Origin: a virus | Reading direction: 5' to 3' (one strand) | IMG/VR virus record: IMGVR_UViG_3300044858_002674 | Span: 1-47,096 of that record | Length of the DNA stretch: 47,096 bases | Part shown: positions 16,390-24,869 of the stretch, in pieces | Layout of the letters: every line of letters begins with the position of its first letter | Position numbering within the stretch: the stretch's first letter is position 1 | The notes under the pieces: model-generated | The model's database searches: none | Seen by the model: only the letters and a program-made list of their open reading frames with translations | What the model was told of the DNA's origin: nothing | Made by a program: the position numbers and the translations under genes

Positions 16390-18934
16390 CATGGTATTAT
16401 CAACAGTAGGCAATATTCTTTTACCTGGTATAGGTGGTATCATTGGGGGCTATATTGGTGGTATTGTAGATAGGAAGCTATTTGGGCCTAAAGCACCAAA
16501 AACTTATGGACCTAGATTACAAGATTTAATCGTGCAAACTAGCACCGAAGGTGCAAGTTTGCCAATAGTTTATGGTACAATGAGAATAGCAGGTAATGTT
16601 ATATGGAGTACTGGGTTAACTGAGTCTTCAACTACTGAGAGTAGCGGTGGAGGCGGTGGTAGTGGAGGCGGTGGTGGAGGCGGTGGCAGTCATACTACTT
16701 ATACATACAGTAGTGACTGCGCTGTAGCTATATGTGAAGGTACTATAACTGGAATACGTAGAATATGGGCTGATAGTAAACTAATTTATGACGTTGGTAA
16801 AGCAGTATCCCAAGATCCGTACTGGGACAATGTAGTTCTAGCGATGCACATGGATGGAGTTGATAATGCTACTTCATTTATTGATGAAAAAGGCAAAGTA
16901 GTTGCTAGGTATGGCAATACTGTTACTAAGACTAGTGTAGCTAAGTTTGGTACTGCGGCAGCTTACTTTGATGGAAATGGTGATTATCTTACTATACCTG
17001 ATAGTATGGATTTCAATTTTGGTTTAGGAGATTTTACAGTTGAGTGTTGGATAAATATTCAAGCAATTGGTCCAGGCTACCAAGCAATTTTATACAGAGG
17101 ATCAAATGGTGTAACATATAATTGCTTCTACATTCAGATAGATCCTAGCGGTACTGTGGCTGGATCAATTGGTGACTCTCTAGGGGTAAGTGCTACGGTA
17201 GTAAGTTCATCTAATGCTATTATAGCAGGGGCTTGGATTCATGTAGCCTTAGTTAGGTATAGTGGTACTTTACAGCTATTTATAAATGGTATAGGTACTA
17301 ACACAAGTAGTGCATCATCAGTTGATATACTTTCACCCTCAGGCCCCGTATTTAGTATAGGTGCTTTATACGGTGGATCAGCTTGGTATTTAAATGGCTA
17401 TATTGATGACCTACGTATCACCAAAGGTGTACCCCGCTATACAGCAAATTTTACACCACCAACTAAAGCATTTCCTGGAGCACCCACTGATAATATAGAA
17501 AAGTTACAGGTTAGTGCAAAAAATAACATTCGATTCTACACGGGTTCAGAAACGCAGCTTTGTGATCCTTTAATTCAAGCAGTTGAAGGTACTGATTTAG
17601 CGTATAGAGGTACCGCGTATGCAGTATTTGAAGACTTCCAATTAGCTGATTATGGTAATCGTTTACCTAACTTTAGTTTTGAGGTTATTAAGAGTGGTAG
17701 TATTTCTGGGCTTGCTAAAGGGTTTGAAAGTGCTACGGCTCCAACATCCGGGCAGATAGTTAGCGTAAAGCATAAATCAGGCGAAATGATTAAGGTTATT
17801 ACGGTTGGCCCGGTGTATCCCTGGAACGGAACATCCTACCCAACAGAATTAAATTATTGGTACATTGATAGTAATGGGGTTTGGATAAATAGATTTAAAA
17901 CATACTTACATTATATATATGGGTTTTATAATTGGGGTACATCTTTTGGATTTACAAATACGTATGACTATGAGGATGACACCTTTGTTTTATGTTACCC
18001 GGAGTCTACTTCTAAAGCATTTTTAATTACACTTAACGGTGAAAGCCTAATTATAAAAAAACTTCACCAAAGCGGTCTTAGCAACAACTACAATTTTGTT
18101 AATGCTGATTATGTTGCCTACGCAACGTACTCAACATTTAATATTAGCAAGCGTGCCAACCTTACCCCGGCAACGGTCACTATGGGATCATGGGGTGGTT
18201 ATGCAGGATATGGTCTATCCGACAGTATGGAATTTTTCGAGGCTGGTCATTATGCAACGATTACACTAACTGGTGAAGCCTACCGTGGCGCTATTGTTAT
18301 ATCGGATGATTATATTTACGTGCTAACACATGGAGCTCCCGGATACACGTACCGTATAAATAAGGCCACCGTTTTAACCACCGGTGGAACATTTACCGAA
18401 GCCGCGCTATCACCTGATATTTATCGATATGGTGGTTTTATTGGCATAAGACTAGGTCAAGGCCTTGAGCCAAATAGTGTCTTATTACTAAACGATACGA
18501 CGATAGTAAAAACACTAGACTTTGTTACGTGGACTACTATTGGCACAAGCCCTTATGCATTTAATGATACAAGACATTCGCTAGGTCAAATAGCTGACAA
18601 TCTATATTGGGTAAATAACGATACAAAGACTGCAATATTAAGCAAGGGTTTGATAACTAAATCAACAGTAGCCCTACAATCGGTAGCAGAGGATATAACT
18701 GCAAAATCAAAACTTCCAAGTACTTCTTATACTTATACAGCTTTAAGTAATCAAAATGTAAAAGGTTTTGTAGTATCTAAAGTTATGTCAGCCAAAGCAG
18801 CTTTAGACTCCTTACAGGCTGGATATAATTTCGAGCTAGTAGAAGAAGCTGGGAAAATAATTGCTAAAGATAAGTCTATAGCAACTAATAATGCAACTTT
18901 AACAAATAGTACCCTAGGTGCTGAGCAGATCTAA
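16382..18934 (+). CDS. Tail tip hub paralogue 2 with LamG insert and foreign-looking centre
   Basis: At 850 residues it has the same N-terminal module as paralogue 1 (GPRLQDLIVQTSTEGASLP, YGTMRIAGNVIWSTGL, Gly linker, SDCAVAICEGTITG). A LamG-like domain at ~150-365 (VLAMHMDGVDNATSF, FTVECWINI, YIDDLRITKGVPRY) is spliced in just after KLIYDVG, exactly where paralogue 1 runs straight on. The module then resumes (IRFYTGSETQLCDP). A central domain (~437-760) follows, with codon use unlike its surroundings. The C-terminal shared module is ALQSVAEDITAKS to the end. It lacks the canonical C-terminal half of gp15. It overlaps paralogue 1 by eight bases. A third hub gene follows after 11 bases. Confidence 0.82.
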   Translation: MASMVLSTVGNILLPGIGGIIGGYIGGIVDRKLFGPKAPKTYGPRLQDLIVQTSTEGASLPIVYGTMRIAGNVIWSTGLTESSTTESSGGGGGSGGGGGGGGSHTTYTYSSDCAVAICEGTITGIRRIWADSKLIYDVGKAVSQDPYWDNVVLAMHMDGVDNATSFIDEKGKVVARYGNTVTKTSVAKFGTAAAYFDGNGDYLTIPDSMDFNFGLGDFTVECWINIQAIGPGYQAILYRGSNGVTYNCFYIQIDPSGTVAGSIGDSLGVSATVVSSSNAIIAGAWIHVALVRYSGTLQLFINGIGTNTSSASSVDILSPSGPVFSIGALYGGSAWYLNGYIDDLRITKGVPRYTANFTPPTKAFPGAPTDNIEKLQVSAKNNIRFYTGSETQLCDPLIQAVEGTDLAYRGTAYAVFEDFQLADYGNRLPNFSFEVIKSGSISGLAKGFESATAPTSGQIVSVKHKSGEMIKVITVGPVYPWNGTSYPTELNYWYIDSNGVWINRFKTYLHYIYGFYNWGTSFGFTNTYDYEDDTFVLCYPESTSKAFLITLNGESLIIKKLHQSGLSNNYNFVNADYVAYATYSTFNISKRANLTPATVTMGSWGGYAGYGLSDSMEFFEAGHYATITLTGEAYRGAIVISDDYIYVLTHGAPGYTYRINKATVLTTGGTFTEAALSPDIYRYGGFIGIRLGQGLEPNSVLLLNDTTIVKTLDFVTWTTIGTSPYAFNDTRHSLGQIADNLYWVNNDTKTAILSKGLITKSTVALQSVAEDITAKSKLPSTSYTYTALSNQNVKGFVVSKVMSAKAALDSLQAGYNFELVEEAGKIIAKDKSIATNNATLTNSTLGAEQI

Positions 18935-18945
18935 ATAGGAAAATT

Positions 18946-20889
18946 ATGGCAAGTTTAGTATTATCTCAGGCAGCTACTAGTGCCTTAGCTCCTTCATTGT
19001 ACGGGGCTATGGCTAGTGGGGCTAGTGTGGCAGCTTCGGGGGCTTTATGGTCAGCTGCTCAGGCTATAACTGGAGCACTAGGTACTATAGCAGGTAGCGC
19101 GTTAGATAGAATGCTATTTAATGAAAAGCAAGACTACCAGGGGCCACGCCTAGGAGATTTAAGTGTGCAAACTAGCACCGAAGGTGCAAGTTTGCCACTA
19201 GTTTATGGTACAATGAGAATAGCAGGTAATGTTATCTGGAGTACAGGGCTAACGGAAGCTTCAAAGAAAAAAGATGTAGGGGGAGGTAGTGGAGGGGGTG
19301 GAAATAGCTATACTACCTATAGTTATAGTACAGATTGTGCTGTAGCTTTATGTGAAGGTACTATAACCGGAGTAAGTAGAATATGGGCTGATACTAAACT
19401 TATTTATGATGCATCATACACAGCTAAACTAGAAGCTCTACGGGCTAGTAACAAGAGTAAAATTCGAGTTTATACTGGATCAGAAACACAACTCTGCGAT
19501 CCTTTAATTCAAGCAGTTGAAGGTACTGATTTAGCGTATAGAGGTACTGCATACGTAGTATTTGAAGATTTACAGTTAGCAGATTATGGTAATCGTTTAC
19601 CTAACTTTAGTTTTGAGGTTGTTAAGAACGGTAGTTTATCAGGGTATAACATTAATTCTACTAGCGAATTAATATCTTCTAGAATATTTAATACTGGATA
19701 TGATATTTATGGTAATCTTTATGGGTACTCTGTAGTAACTAATATAGCTAGTTATGTTGCACCAACTTATGGAAATGCTTCTTATTATAAAATTAATACT
19801 CAAGGCATTAAAACATTAATGTTTAGTGCCGATTTAAGTGTAATAACAGATGGCTACATGAATATACTTACAAGCCAGGGTACCTCATACACCACTTCAC
19901 TAATTTTATATAAAGCACCGGAAGTACACATAATAATTAGAGAATTCTATGGAATAAAATCCTCTACTGGTACTTATAATGTTGGATGTTTAGTTCATAT
20001 TGGTAATACAGAGGGTACTAATTTTCCTTACTACCCAAGTTATGCGATTTCAGGACCTGGGGCCCCCGGGGGCTGGGGGGCTACCATAGCTTTTAAAAGT
20101 ACAACAGAAGGTATCTGTTCCTGTGGTATAGAGGGCCCACTTGTCTATTTTAATGGTTCGGTATCTACTACAATTTGGCCATCATATTCTTATGGTCTAG
20201 GTGTAACAGCAATAGCATTTTTTAGTAATAAATTTTTAGTAGTAAGGGGTAGTTGGGGTCCAAATACTTTTTATTGGTATGACTATAATTTTAATTTAAT
20301 TGAATCAGCAGTATCGACAGTTGTAGGAGGTAAGAACTACTTTACATTTAATGATAAAGATAACTGTATTTATAGGATAAACTCATTTAATAGTCTATTA
20401 AAGGTAGGACCAGTAGATAGCCTTACTACATTTAATAATTATGAGATAATAAGTATAGGTGGTAGTATTAGTTTACCAGGAAGTCTGGTAATGTCTGATA
20501 ACTCAACAACCTCTGTATATAGCGAAACACCAAATATAATAAAATTCAGCCAAAATTTTCATACACCTAATGTGTTCAGAGAACTAATAGCTACTACGAA
20601 TACTGTATCTAGTAGTAGTCCCACACTAAAATCGGTAGCAGAGGATATAACTGCAAGATCAGGATTACCTATTTCAAAATATAGCTATTCCAATCTTACT
20701 GATGTAGTAAGAGGGTATCACATAGCCAAGAAAATGCCAATCAAGGATGCACTAGAACCCTTGACCGCAGCGTATAGATTTGATATAATAGAAGAAGATT
20801 CAAAAATAGTAGGAAGACCTTATTTACCCTCTAGCACTAGTGTTAGAACTCTAACAATACAGGAAGTTGGTACACAAAATTATGATTGA
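18946..20889 (+). CDS. Tail tip hub paralogue 3 (N-terminal half of the complete gp15/J-like protein)
   Basis: This is a 647-residue protein. It carries the shared N-terminal module (QGPRLGDLSVQTSTEGASLP, VYGTMRIAGNVIWSTGL, a shorter Gly linker, STDCAVALCEGTITG). A third, unrelated central beta-rich domain (residues ~230-555) and the shared C-terminal module (SSPTLKSVAEDITARSGLP, AYRFDIIEEDSK) follow. Its stop codon overlaps the start of the next gene. That gene encodes the region which in ordinary gp15/J proteins follows directly on the same chain. A GGAAAATTATG leader precedes the start. Of the three paralogues, this is the one physically adjacent to the C-terminal half. Confidence 0.82.
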   Translation: MASLVLSQAATSALAPSLYGAMASGASVAASGALWSAAQAITGALGTIAGSALDRMLFNEKQDYQGPRLGDLSVQTSTEGASLPLVYGTMRIAGNVIWSTGLTEASKKKDVGGGSGGGGNSYTTYSYSTDCAVALCEGTITGVSRIWADTKLIYDASYTAKLEALRASNKSKIRVYTGSETQLCDPLIQAVEGTDLAYRGTAYVVFEDLQLADYGNRLPNFSFEVVKNGSLSGYNINSTSELISSRIFNTGYDIYGNLYGYSVVTNIASYVAPTYGNASYYKINTQGIKTLMFSADLSVITDGYMNILTSQGTSYTTSLILYKAPEVHIIIREFYGIKSSTGTYNVGCLVHIGNTEGTNFPYYPSYAISGPGAPGGWGATIAFKSTTEGICSCGIEGPLVYFNGSVSTTIWPSYSYGLGVTAIAFFSNKFLVVRGSWGPNTFYWYDYNFNLIESAVSTVVGGKNYFTFNDKDNCIYRINSFNSLLKVGPVDSLTTFNNYEIISIGGSISLPGSLVMSDNSTTSVYSETPNIIKFSQNFHTPNVFRELIATTNTVSSSSPTLKSVAEDITARSGLPISKYSYSNLTDVVRGYHIAKKMPIKDALEPLTAAYRFDIIEEDSKIVGRPYLPSSTSVRTLTIQEVGTQNYD

Positions 20890-22384
20890 TGAAACGAAAG
20901 AACTAATAACCTCAGTTAGAAAAAATGAACTAGAATTCCCATCAGAAGTATCTGTGAGTTATTCTAATGTAGATAATGACTATCAGATTGGAACAGAGTA
21001 TGCTAGAAGACTTACTGCTACTCATGAGAATAAAGTTGCAATAAGCCTACCAATTGCGCTAACTTCTTCTGAAGCGGCTAAAATTGCTGATATAGCATTG
21101 AATTCTGCATGGTATTCTGGAAGATATTCTTATAGTTTTTCTACAACTTATGTACACTTAAAGTTATCACCAGGAGATTTAATTACTATACCGTTAAATA
21201 CTGGTAGAACTGAATTAGTAAAGATAACCAGTATAGAGTATGGCCCTACCGGTTTAATAAACTATGAAGCAGTACCAGAAATACCTTCTTTATATAACTC
21301 TTTAGTTTCTGGTAATAATACTACATATACACCTACTACGTTAACTATAGCGGGTCCAAGTATACTATCAATGCTGGACTGTTGTATTCTAAGAGACGAA
21401 GATAATAGCCTTGGATGGTACTACGGTATTGGTGGATATTCGACTGGTTGGGCTGGTGCCACACTATTCAAATCATTAGATGGTGGAGCTACGTATCTAA
21501 CCTCTGGTTACGTACCTAGTTTATTAGCAACACACACAGGATCTACTTCAAATGCACTACCTAGTGGTAGTACTACTTGTTGGGATAATATAAATACACT
21601 AACCGTAAGTATGAATACTGGTTCATTATCTTCTGCTACTGATTTAGCGGTTTTGGGTGGAGCAAATTCTATTTTAGTTGGTGCTCCAGGTAGATGGGAA
21701 TTAGTACAGTTCAGAACAGCTACTCCAGGGGCTTCTGCAGGAAGTTATACATTAAGTGGTTTATTGAGAGGTAGAAAGGGTACAGAATGGGCTGTAGGTA
21801 CTCATCAGGCTACAGATACTGTAGTTTTACTTGGTGCTACAATTAATAATCTAATAGTACCTTCTGCTGAATTAAACTCATCTATAGCATATAAATGTGT
21901 ACCAGTTGGTGAAAGTCTAGAGGGTTCTGCTACAGTTAACAAAACTTATGTAGGGGAAAGATTAAGACCTTTAACACCTATTAATATTAGTGCGTATAGA
22001 ACAGCCACTACTGGAGCATATGATATAATTATTAAATGGGTACGTAGAGATAGAATAAACGCTGGTTGGAATGACTATTCTGACATACCACAGAGTGAAG
22101 TGGTAGATAAATGGAGAATAGAATTTTTTAAAACTAACGCTTTTGATACAATTGCAAATAATAGAACTGATTTTTATAATACTAATAGTACTACACTAGA
22201 TGCATTAGTAAGCGGTTCACCTAATTTTACAATAGTTGGAGATGGTTCATATAAGTATAACTATACCTCTGCTAGTCAATTAATAGATGGTAGTCAAAAA
22301 ATTACTATCTATATAAGAATATCACAAGTTTCAGCTACGGTAGGTTTTGGCAGATTCCAAGACATAATGCTAACAGTAGCATAA
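20882..22384 (+). CDS. Separate C-terminal half of gp15/J-like tail hub
   Basis: This is a 500-residue protein from the ATG at 20882. A TTG at 20867 is possible but sits too close to the AGGAAG motif. It shows the second half of GTA-gp15-type proteins: EFPSEVSVSYSNVDNDYQIG, YARRLTATHENK and LKLSPGDLITIP. Then come YTLSGLLRGRKGTEWAVGTH followed by DTVVLLG, and a fibronectin-like tail (LRPLTPINISAYR, IIIKWVRRDR). In most relatives this is one chain with the N-terminal module. Here the split is an ATGATTGA overlap with paralogue 3, in the +1 frame relative to it. It is likely made by coupled re-initiation and assembles with one or all of the three N-terminal paralogues. Confidence 0.82.
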   Translation: MIDETKELITSVRKNELEFPSEVSVSYSNVDNDYQIGTEYARRLTATHENKVAISLPIALTSSEAAKIADIALNSAWYSGRYSYSFSTTYVHLKLSPGDLITIPLNTGRTELVKITSIEYGPTGLINYEAVPEIPSLYNSLVSGNNTTYTPTTLTIAGPSILSMLDCCILRDEDNSLGWYYGIGGYSTGWAGATLFKSLDGGATYLTSGYVPSLLATHTGSTSNALPSGSTTCWDNINTLTVSMNTGSLSSATDLAVLGGANSILVGAPGRWELVQFRTATPGASAGSYTLSGLLRGRKGTEWAVGTHQATDTVVLLGATINNLIVPSAELNSSIAYKCVPVGESLEGSATVNKTYVGERLRPLTPINISAYRTATTGAYDIIIKWVRRDRINAGWNDYSDIPQSEVVDKWRIEFFKTNAFDTIANNRTDFYNTNSTTLDALVSGSPNFTIVGDGSYKYNYTSASQLIDGSQKITIYIRISQVSATVGFGRFQDIMLTVA

Positions 22385-22393
22385 AGGATAAAA

Positions 22394-23593
22394 ATGGCAA
22401 ATTCAACATTAACAGCGCAGCTAACGGAGATAGTATCTTCTCAAGCTCAAAAAGAAATAACAGCTAATGCTAATTTCAGAGCGGCTAGTCCATCTATGTC
22501 CTTTGCGAGAAAGGACATACCTACATCTGGTCTTAGCTGGCAATATTATGGTGGCACTATACTAGTAGATAATGCGTCTACTCAAGTAGCTGATGGCACT
22601 ATAACAAGTATACCTCCTAATAGAGCTGCGAATATTCATCTAGAAATAGGTAGAGTAAGTGCTACTACTACTAACATTACTGGTTTTAGTATAGCAGCGG
22701 CAGCACAAATTACCGTAGCTACTAATAGTTTCGCTATTGGAGATGTAGGATATTTAAGTACAGGAATTGCTTCTCCAACTAATGCGCAAGGTACTTTTTT
22801 TAAGGTAACTACTATAAGTGGATCTGGGCCTTATACATTAACTACTGATATAGTTTCTACTGGATGGAATGCATGGACTTCTGGGGGCACTATAGCTAAA
22901 GTTACTCCGTGGGAAGGTACTGCTATAGTAGGTAAAACTCATGTGTTCCACTTCCCAGTGTGTATGCCCTTATATACGCTCACTACAGATGCGAGTAATG
23001 TAACTACGTGGACTGACTATAGAGGAGCATTCCCTATAGCATTTAACTTAAACTATGCACTGAATAGCTATAACTTTCTACGAGTGAATGGTGTAGAACA
23101 AGCAGCTAACCTTGGAATAGGAAGACAGGCTCCAGGCCCTATGTTAGCAACTTATAATGCTAATAGTGTTCAGGCAGATGGTGGTGCAGATTATTATGGG
23201 GCTAGAGCACGTGGTACTTTATCCTCACCAACAATAGTATTGAATGGAGATACTTTATCAGCTGATTTTGCTGCTGGATATGATGGAGTAGACTATGCTT
23301 TAGGTGGTTCTGCTAAATTTATTGTAGATGGCACACCAGGTGCAGATGATATGCCTACTAGATATGAAGTAGCTATATCTAACGATGGTTCTCAAACTCC
23401 TACTACTAGATTTACTTTAAAGTCTACTGGTCCTATATTTAATAGTGATAATATTAATATAGCTACTGAGAAAACCCCAGCCTCTGCAACTGCTACGGGT
23501 ACTAAAGGACAAATATGTTGGGATGCTAGCTATATATATGTATGTATAGCTACTGACGTATGGAAACGCGCAGCTATAGTAACATGGCCATAG
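22394..23593 (+). CDS. Tail fibre / receptor-binding candidate
   Basis: This is a 399-residue protein. The start (AQLTEIVSSQAQKEITANAN) is like DUF2793-type tail proteins that follow gp15/J genes in phages of Alphaproteobacteria. Residues ~100-170 contain the same small beta pattern as the tail tube insert (FAIGDVGYLSTG, GTFFKVTTISGSGPYTLTTD, GGTI). The C-terminus (TGTKGQICWDASYIYVCIAT followed by WKRAA) is the standard end motif of many phage fibres and spikes. The placement just after the hub genes supports a receptor-binding or shaft role. No chaperone or peptidase domain was seen. The next gene starts inside its last codons. Confidence 0.7.
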   Translation: MANSTLTAQLTEIVSSQAQKEITANANFRAASPSMSFARKDIPTSGLSWQYYGGTILVDNASTQVADGTITSIPPNRAANIHLEIGRVSATTTNITGFSIAAAAQITVATNSFAIGDVGYLSTGIASPTNAQGTFFKVTTISGSGPYTLTTDIVSTGWNAWTSGGTIAKVTPWEGTAIVGKTHVFHFPVCMPLYTLTTDASNVTTWTDYRGAFPIAFNLNYALNSYNFLRVNGVEQAANLGIGRQAPGPMLATYNANSVQADGGADYYGARARGTLSSPTIVLNGDTLSADFAAGYDGVDYALGGSAKFIVDGTPGADDMPTRYEVAISNDGSQTPTTRFTLKSTGPIFNSDNINIATEKTPASATATGTKGQICWDASYIYVCIATDVWKRAAIVTWP

Positions 23594-23838
23594 TAGACAT
23601 AGTTAAGGATGAGCCTGGTGGCAAATTATCTAGTTCAAGAGTATGGTTTAATATAGCAAATACGGCTGCAACAACTGTATTTCTATATGCTTCATATAAG
23701 GCATCATTAGCTACCACAGTTAATTTAGAAGGATTAGCGTGGTATACACTAGCTTATATGGGAATAGTAACCGGCAACAAATTTGCAAATAAATTTCTAG
23801 GAGCTAAGTATGGAACTAATAACAATACTGAAAAATAA
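23584..23838 (+). CDS. Holin candidate (small membrane protein)
   Basis: This is an 84-residue protein from the ATG at 23584, chosen because it overlaps the fibre stop (ATGGCCATAG). An upstream TTG would add eight residues but no better ribosome site. Two hydrophobic stretches are visible: VWFNIANTAATTVFLYASY and LAWYTLAYMGIVTGNKFA. A lysine-rich end follows. Size, two membrane segments and position just before the spanin and endolysin genes suggest a holin. The family was not recognised by sequence, so the call rests on context. Confidence 0.55.
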   Translation: MAIVDIVKDEPGGKLSSSRVWFNIANTAATTVFLYASYKASLATTVNLEGLAWYTLAYMGIVTGNKFANKFLGAKYGTNNNTEK

Positions 23839-24163
23839 ATACTTCCAAATACTTATGTCAATATTAGTAGCTTTAGTATTAGGGTTCACTAGTGGTTATA
23901 CTTATAAAGCAGATAAGGTCGAACTAGAAAGACTACAACAATTTGAACTTATTCAAGGTAAGCTAGATAAAGTCCGCCAATTTTCAGAAACAGAAGCTAT
24001 ACTAGCACATACTAATATGCTGGAAATAGACTCTAGACTTTCTGTTATTATGGGTAAGGTAAAACAGAAACCACTTACCAATGTACCTTGTACACCTTCT
24101 GAGGACTTTTCAAAAATATGGAGTGAAATAGATAATGTTACTAAAAAGCCTGATACTGAGTAG
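23810..24163 (+). CDS. Inner-membrane spanin (Rz-like)
   Basis: This 117-residue protein has a short N-terminus, one membrane span (FQILMSILVALVLGFTSGY) and a long periplasmic helix with coiled-coil character (ADKVELERLQQFELIQGKLD onward). This is the design of Rz-type i-spanins. The start codon lies inside the end of the holin candidate, with GGAG six bases upstream. The o-spanin gene begins inside its last 29 bases in another frame, the typical Rz/Rz1 overlap. The pair would span the periplasm and fuse inner and outer membranes at lysis, which points to a Gram-negative host. Confidence 0.82.
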   Translation: MELITILKNKYFQILMSILVALVLGFTSGYTYKADKVELERLQQFELIQGKLDKVRQFSETEAILAHTNMLEIDSRLSVIMGKVKQKPLTNVPCTPSEDFSKIWSEIDNVTKKPDTE

Positions 24164-24392
24164 TGCATTACTTGCTGGCTGCTGTGCTCCAGTACCTAAA
24201 GCACCACAATTTGATTCTTACCTAATCTCTAGCTGTACACAGTCTATATTAGAAAAACCATTTACTAGTTGGGAGGATGTATTAGCACAAAAGGCTAAAG
24301 ATAGGAAGGCTTTTGAAGAATGTTATGGTAAGCATGAAGGTTTGGTAAACTCGTACAAAAATTATTTAAAGGAATTCAATGCAACTAAGTAA
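24135..24392 (+). CDS. Outer-membrane spanin lipoprotein (Rz1-like)
   Basis: This is an 85-residue lipoprotein. A signal peptide with a clear lipobox (LLAG followed by Cys16) begins MLLKSLILSSALLAGCC. The mature part starts with a Pro-containing linker (APVPKAPQF) and ends in a charged helix. It starts inside the i-spanin gene and ends 14 bases into the endolysin gene. It would be lipid-anchored in the outer membrane and bind the i-spanin in the periplasm. The mature protein is longer than lambda Rz1. Confidence 0.85.
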   Translation: MLLKSLILSSALLAGCCAPVPKAPQFDSYLISSCTQSILEKPFTSWEDVLAQKAKDRKAFEECYGKHEGLVNSYKNYLKEFNATK

Positions 24393-24831
24393 AAACTTCA
24401 CATTAAAAGAGTTGACTAAAAGTGATTATGCTAGTCGTAATAGTATAGATAATACACCATCTAGTTTAGTAGTTAATAATTTAATGCTACTAACTACGAA
24501 GCTATTGCAACCTATTAGAGATGAATTTGGTACAGTTATAATTAATAGTGGATATAGAAGTCCACAATTAAATGTAGCTATAGGTGGGTCAAAAACTTCT
24601 GATCATGTACTTGGTCTTGCAGCTGATATTGAGGTACCTAATTTATCCAACTATATGTTAGCTAAGTGGTGTGAACAAAACTTAAAGTTTAAGCAACTTA
24701 TACTAGAATTTTATACTCCTGGTGATGTAGAGTCGGGATGGGTACATATCTCTTATGGTAGTAAACAGCAAGTATTAACAGCAGTAAAAGAAAATGGTAG
24801 TACCATTTATAAGATAGGTCTTGTAGCATAA
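24379..24831 (+). CDS. Endolysin, M15-family peptidase
   Basis: This 150-residue protein has the M15 zinc-peptidase pattern: INSGYRSPQLNVAIGG, then SDHVLGLAADIEV with the first His and Asp zinc ligands. WVHISYG near residue 128 holds the last His. FTLKELTKSDYA at the N-terminus is common in this family. The enzyme would cut peptide cross-links in peptidoglycan (L-Ala-D-Glu or D-Ala-type peptidase). No signal peptide is present, so release through the holin is expected. It is the last gene of the + strand block and ends at the bidirectional terminator. Confidence 0.88.
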   Translation: MQLSKNFTLKELTKSDYASRNSIDNTPSSLVVNNLMLLTTKLLQPIRDEFGTVIINSGYRSPQLNVAIGGSKTSDHVLGLAADIEVPNLSNYMLAKWCEQNLKFKQLILEFYTPGDVESGWVHISYGSKQQVLTAVKENGSTIYKIGLVA

Positions 24832-24868
24832 AAAAAGCCCTAACAGAATAATCTGTTAGGGCTTTTTT
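24831..24868. terminator. Bidirectional Rho-independent terminator
   Basis: An 11-bp perfect stem GCCCTAACAGA / TCTGTTAGGGC with a four-base loop is flanked by an A6 run on the left and a T6 run on the right. It therefore works on both strands. It lies exactly where the + strand lysis operon and the - strand replication operon converge. Confidence 0.95.
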
Positions 24869-24869
24869 A

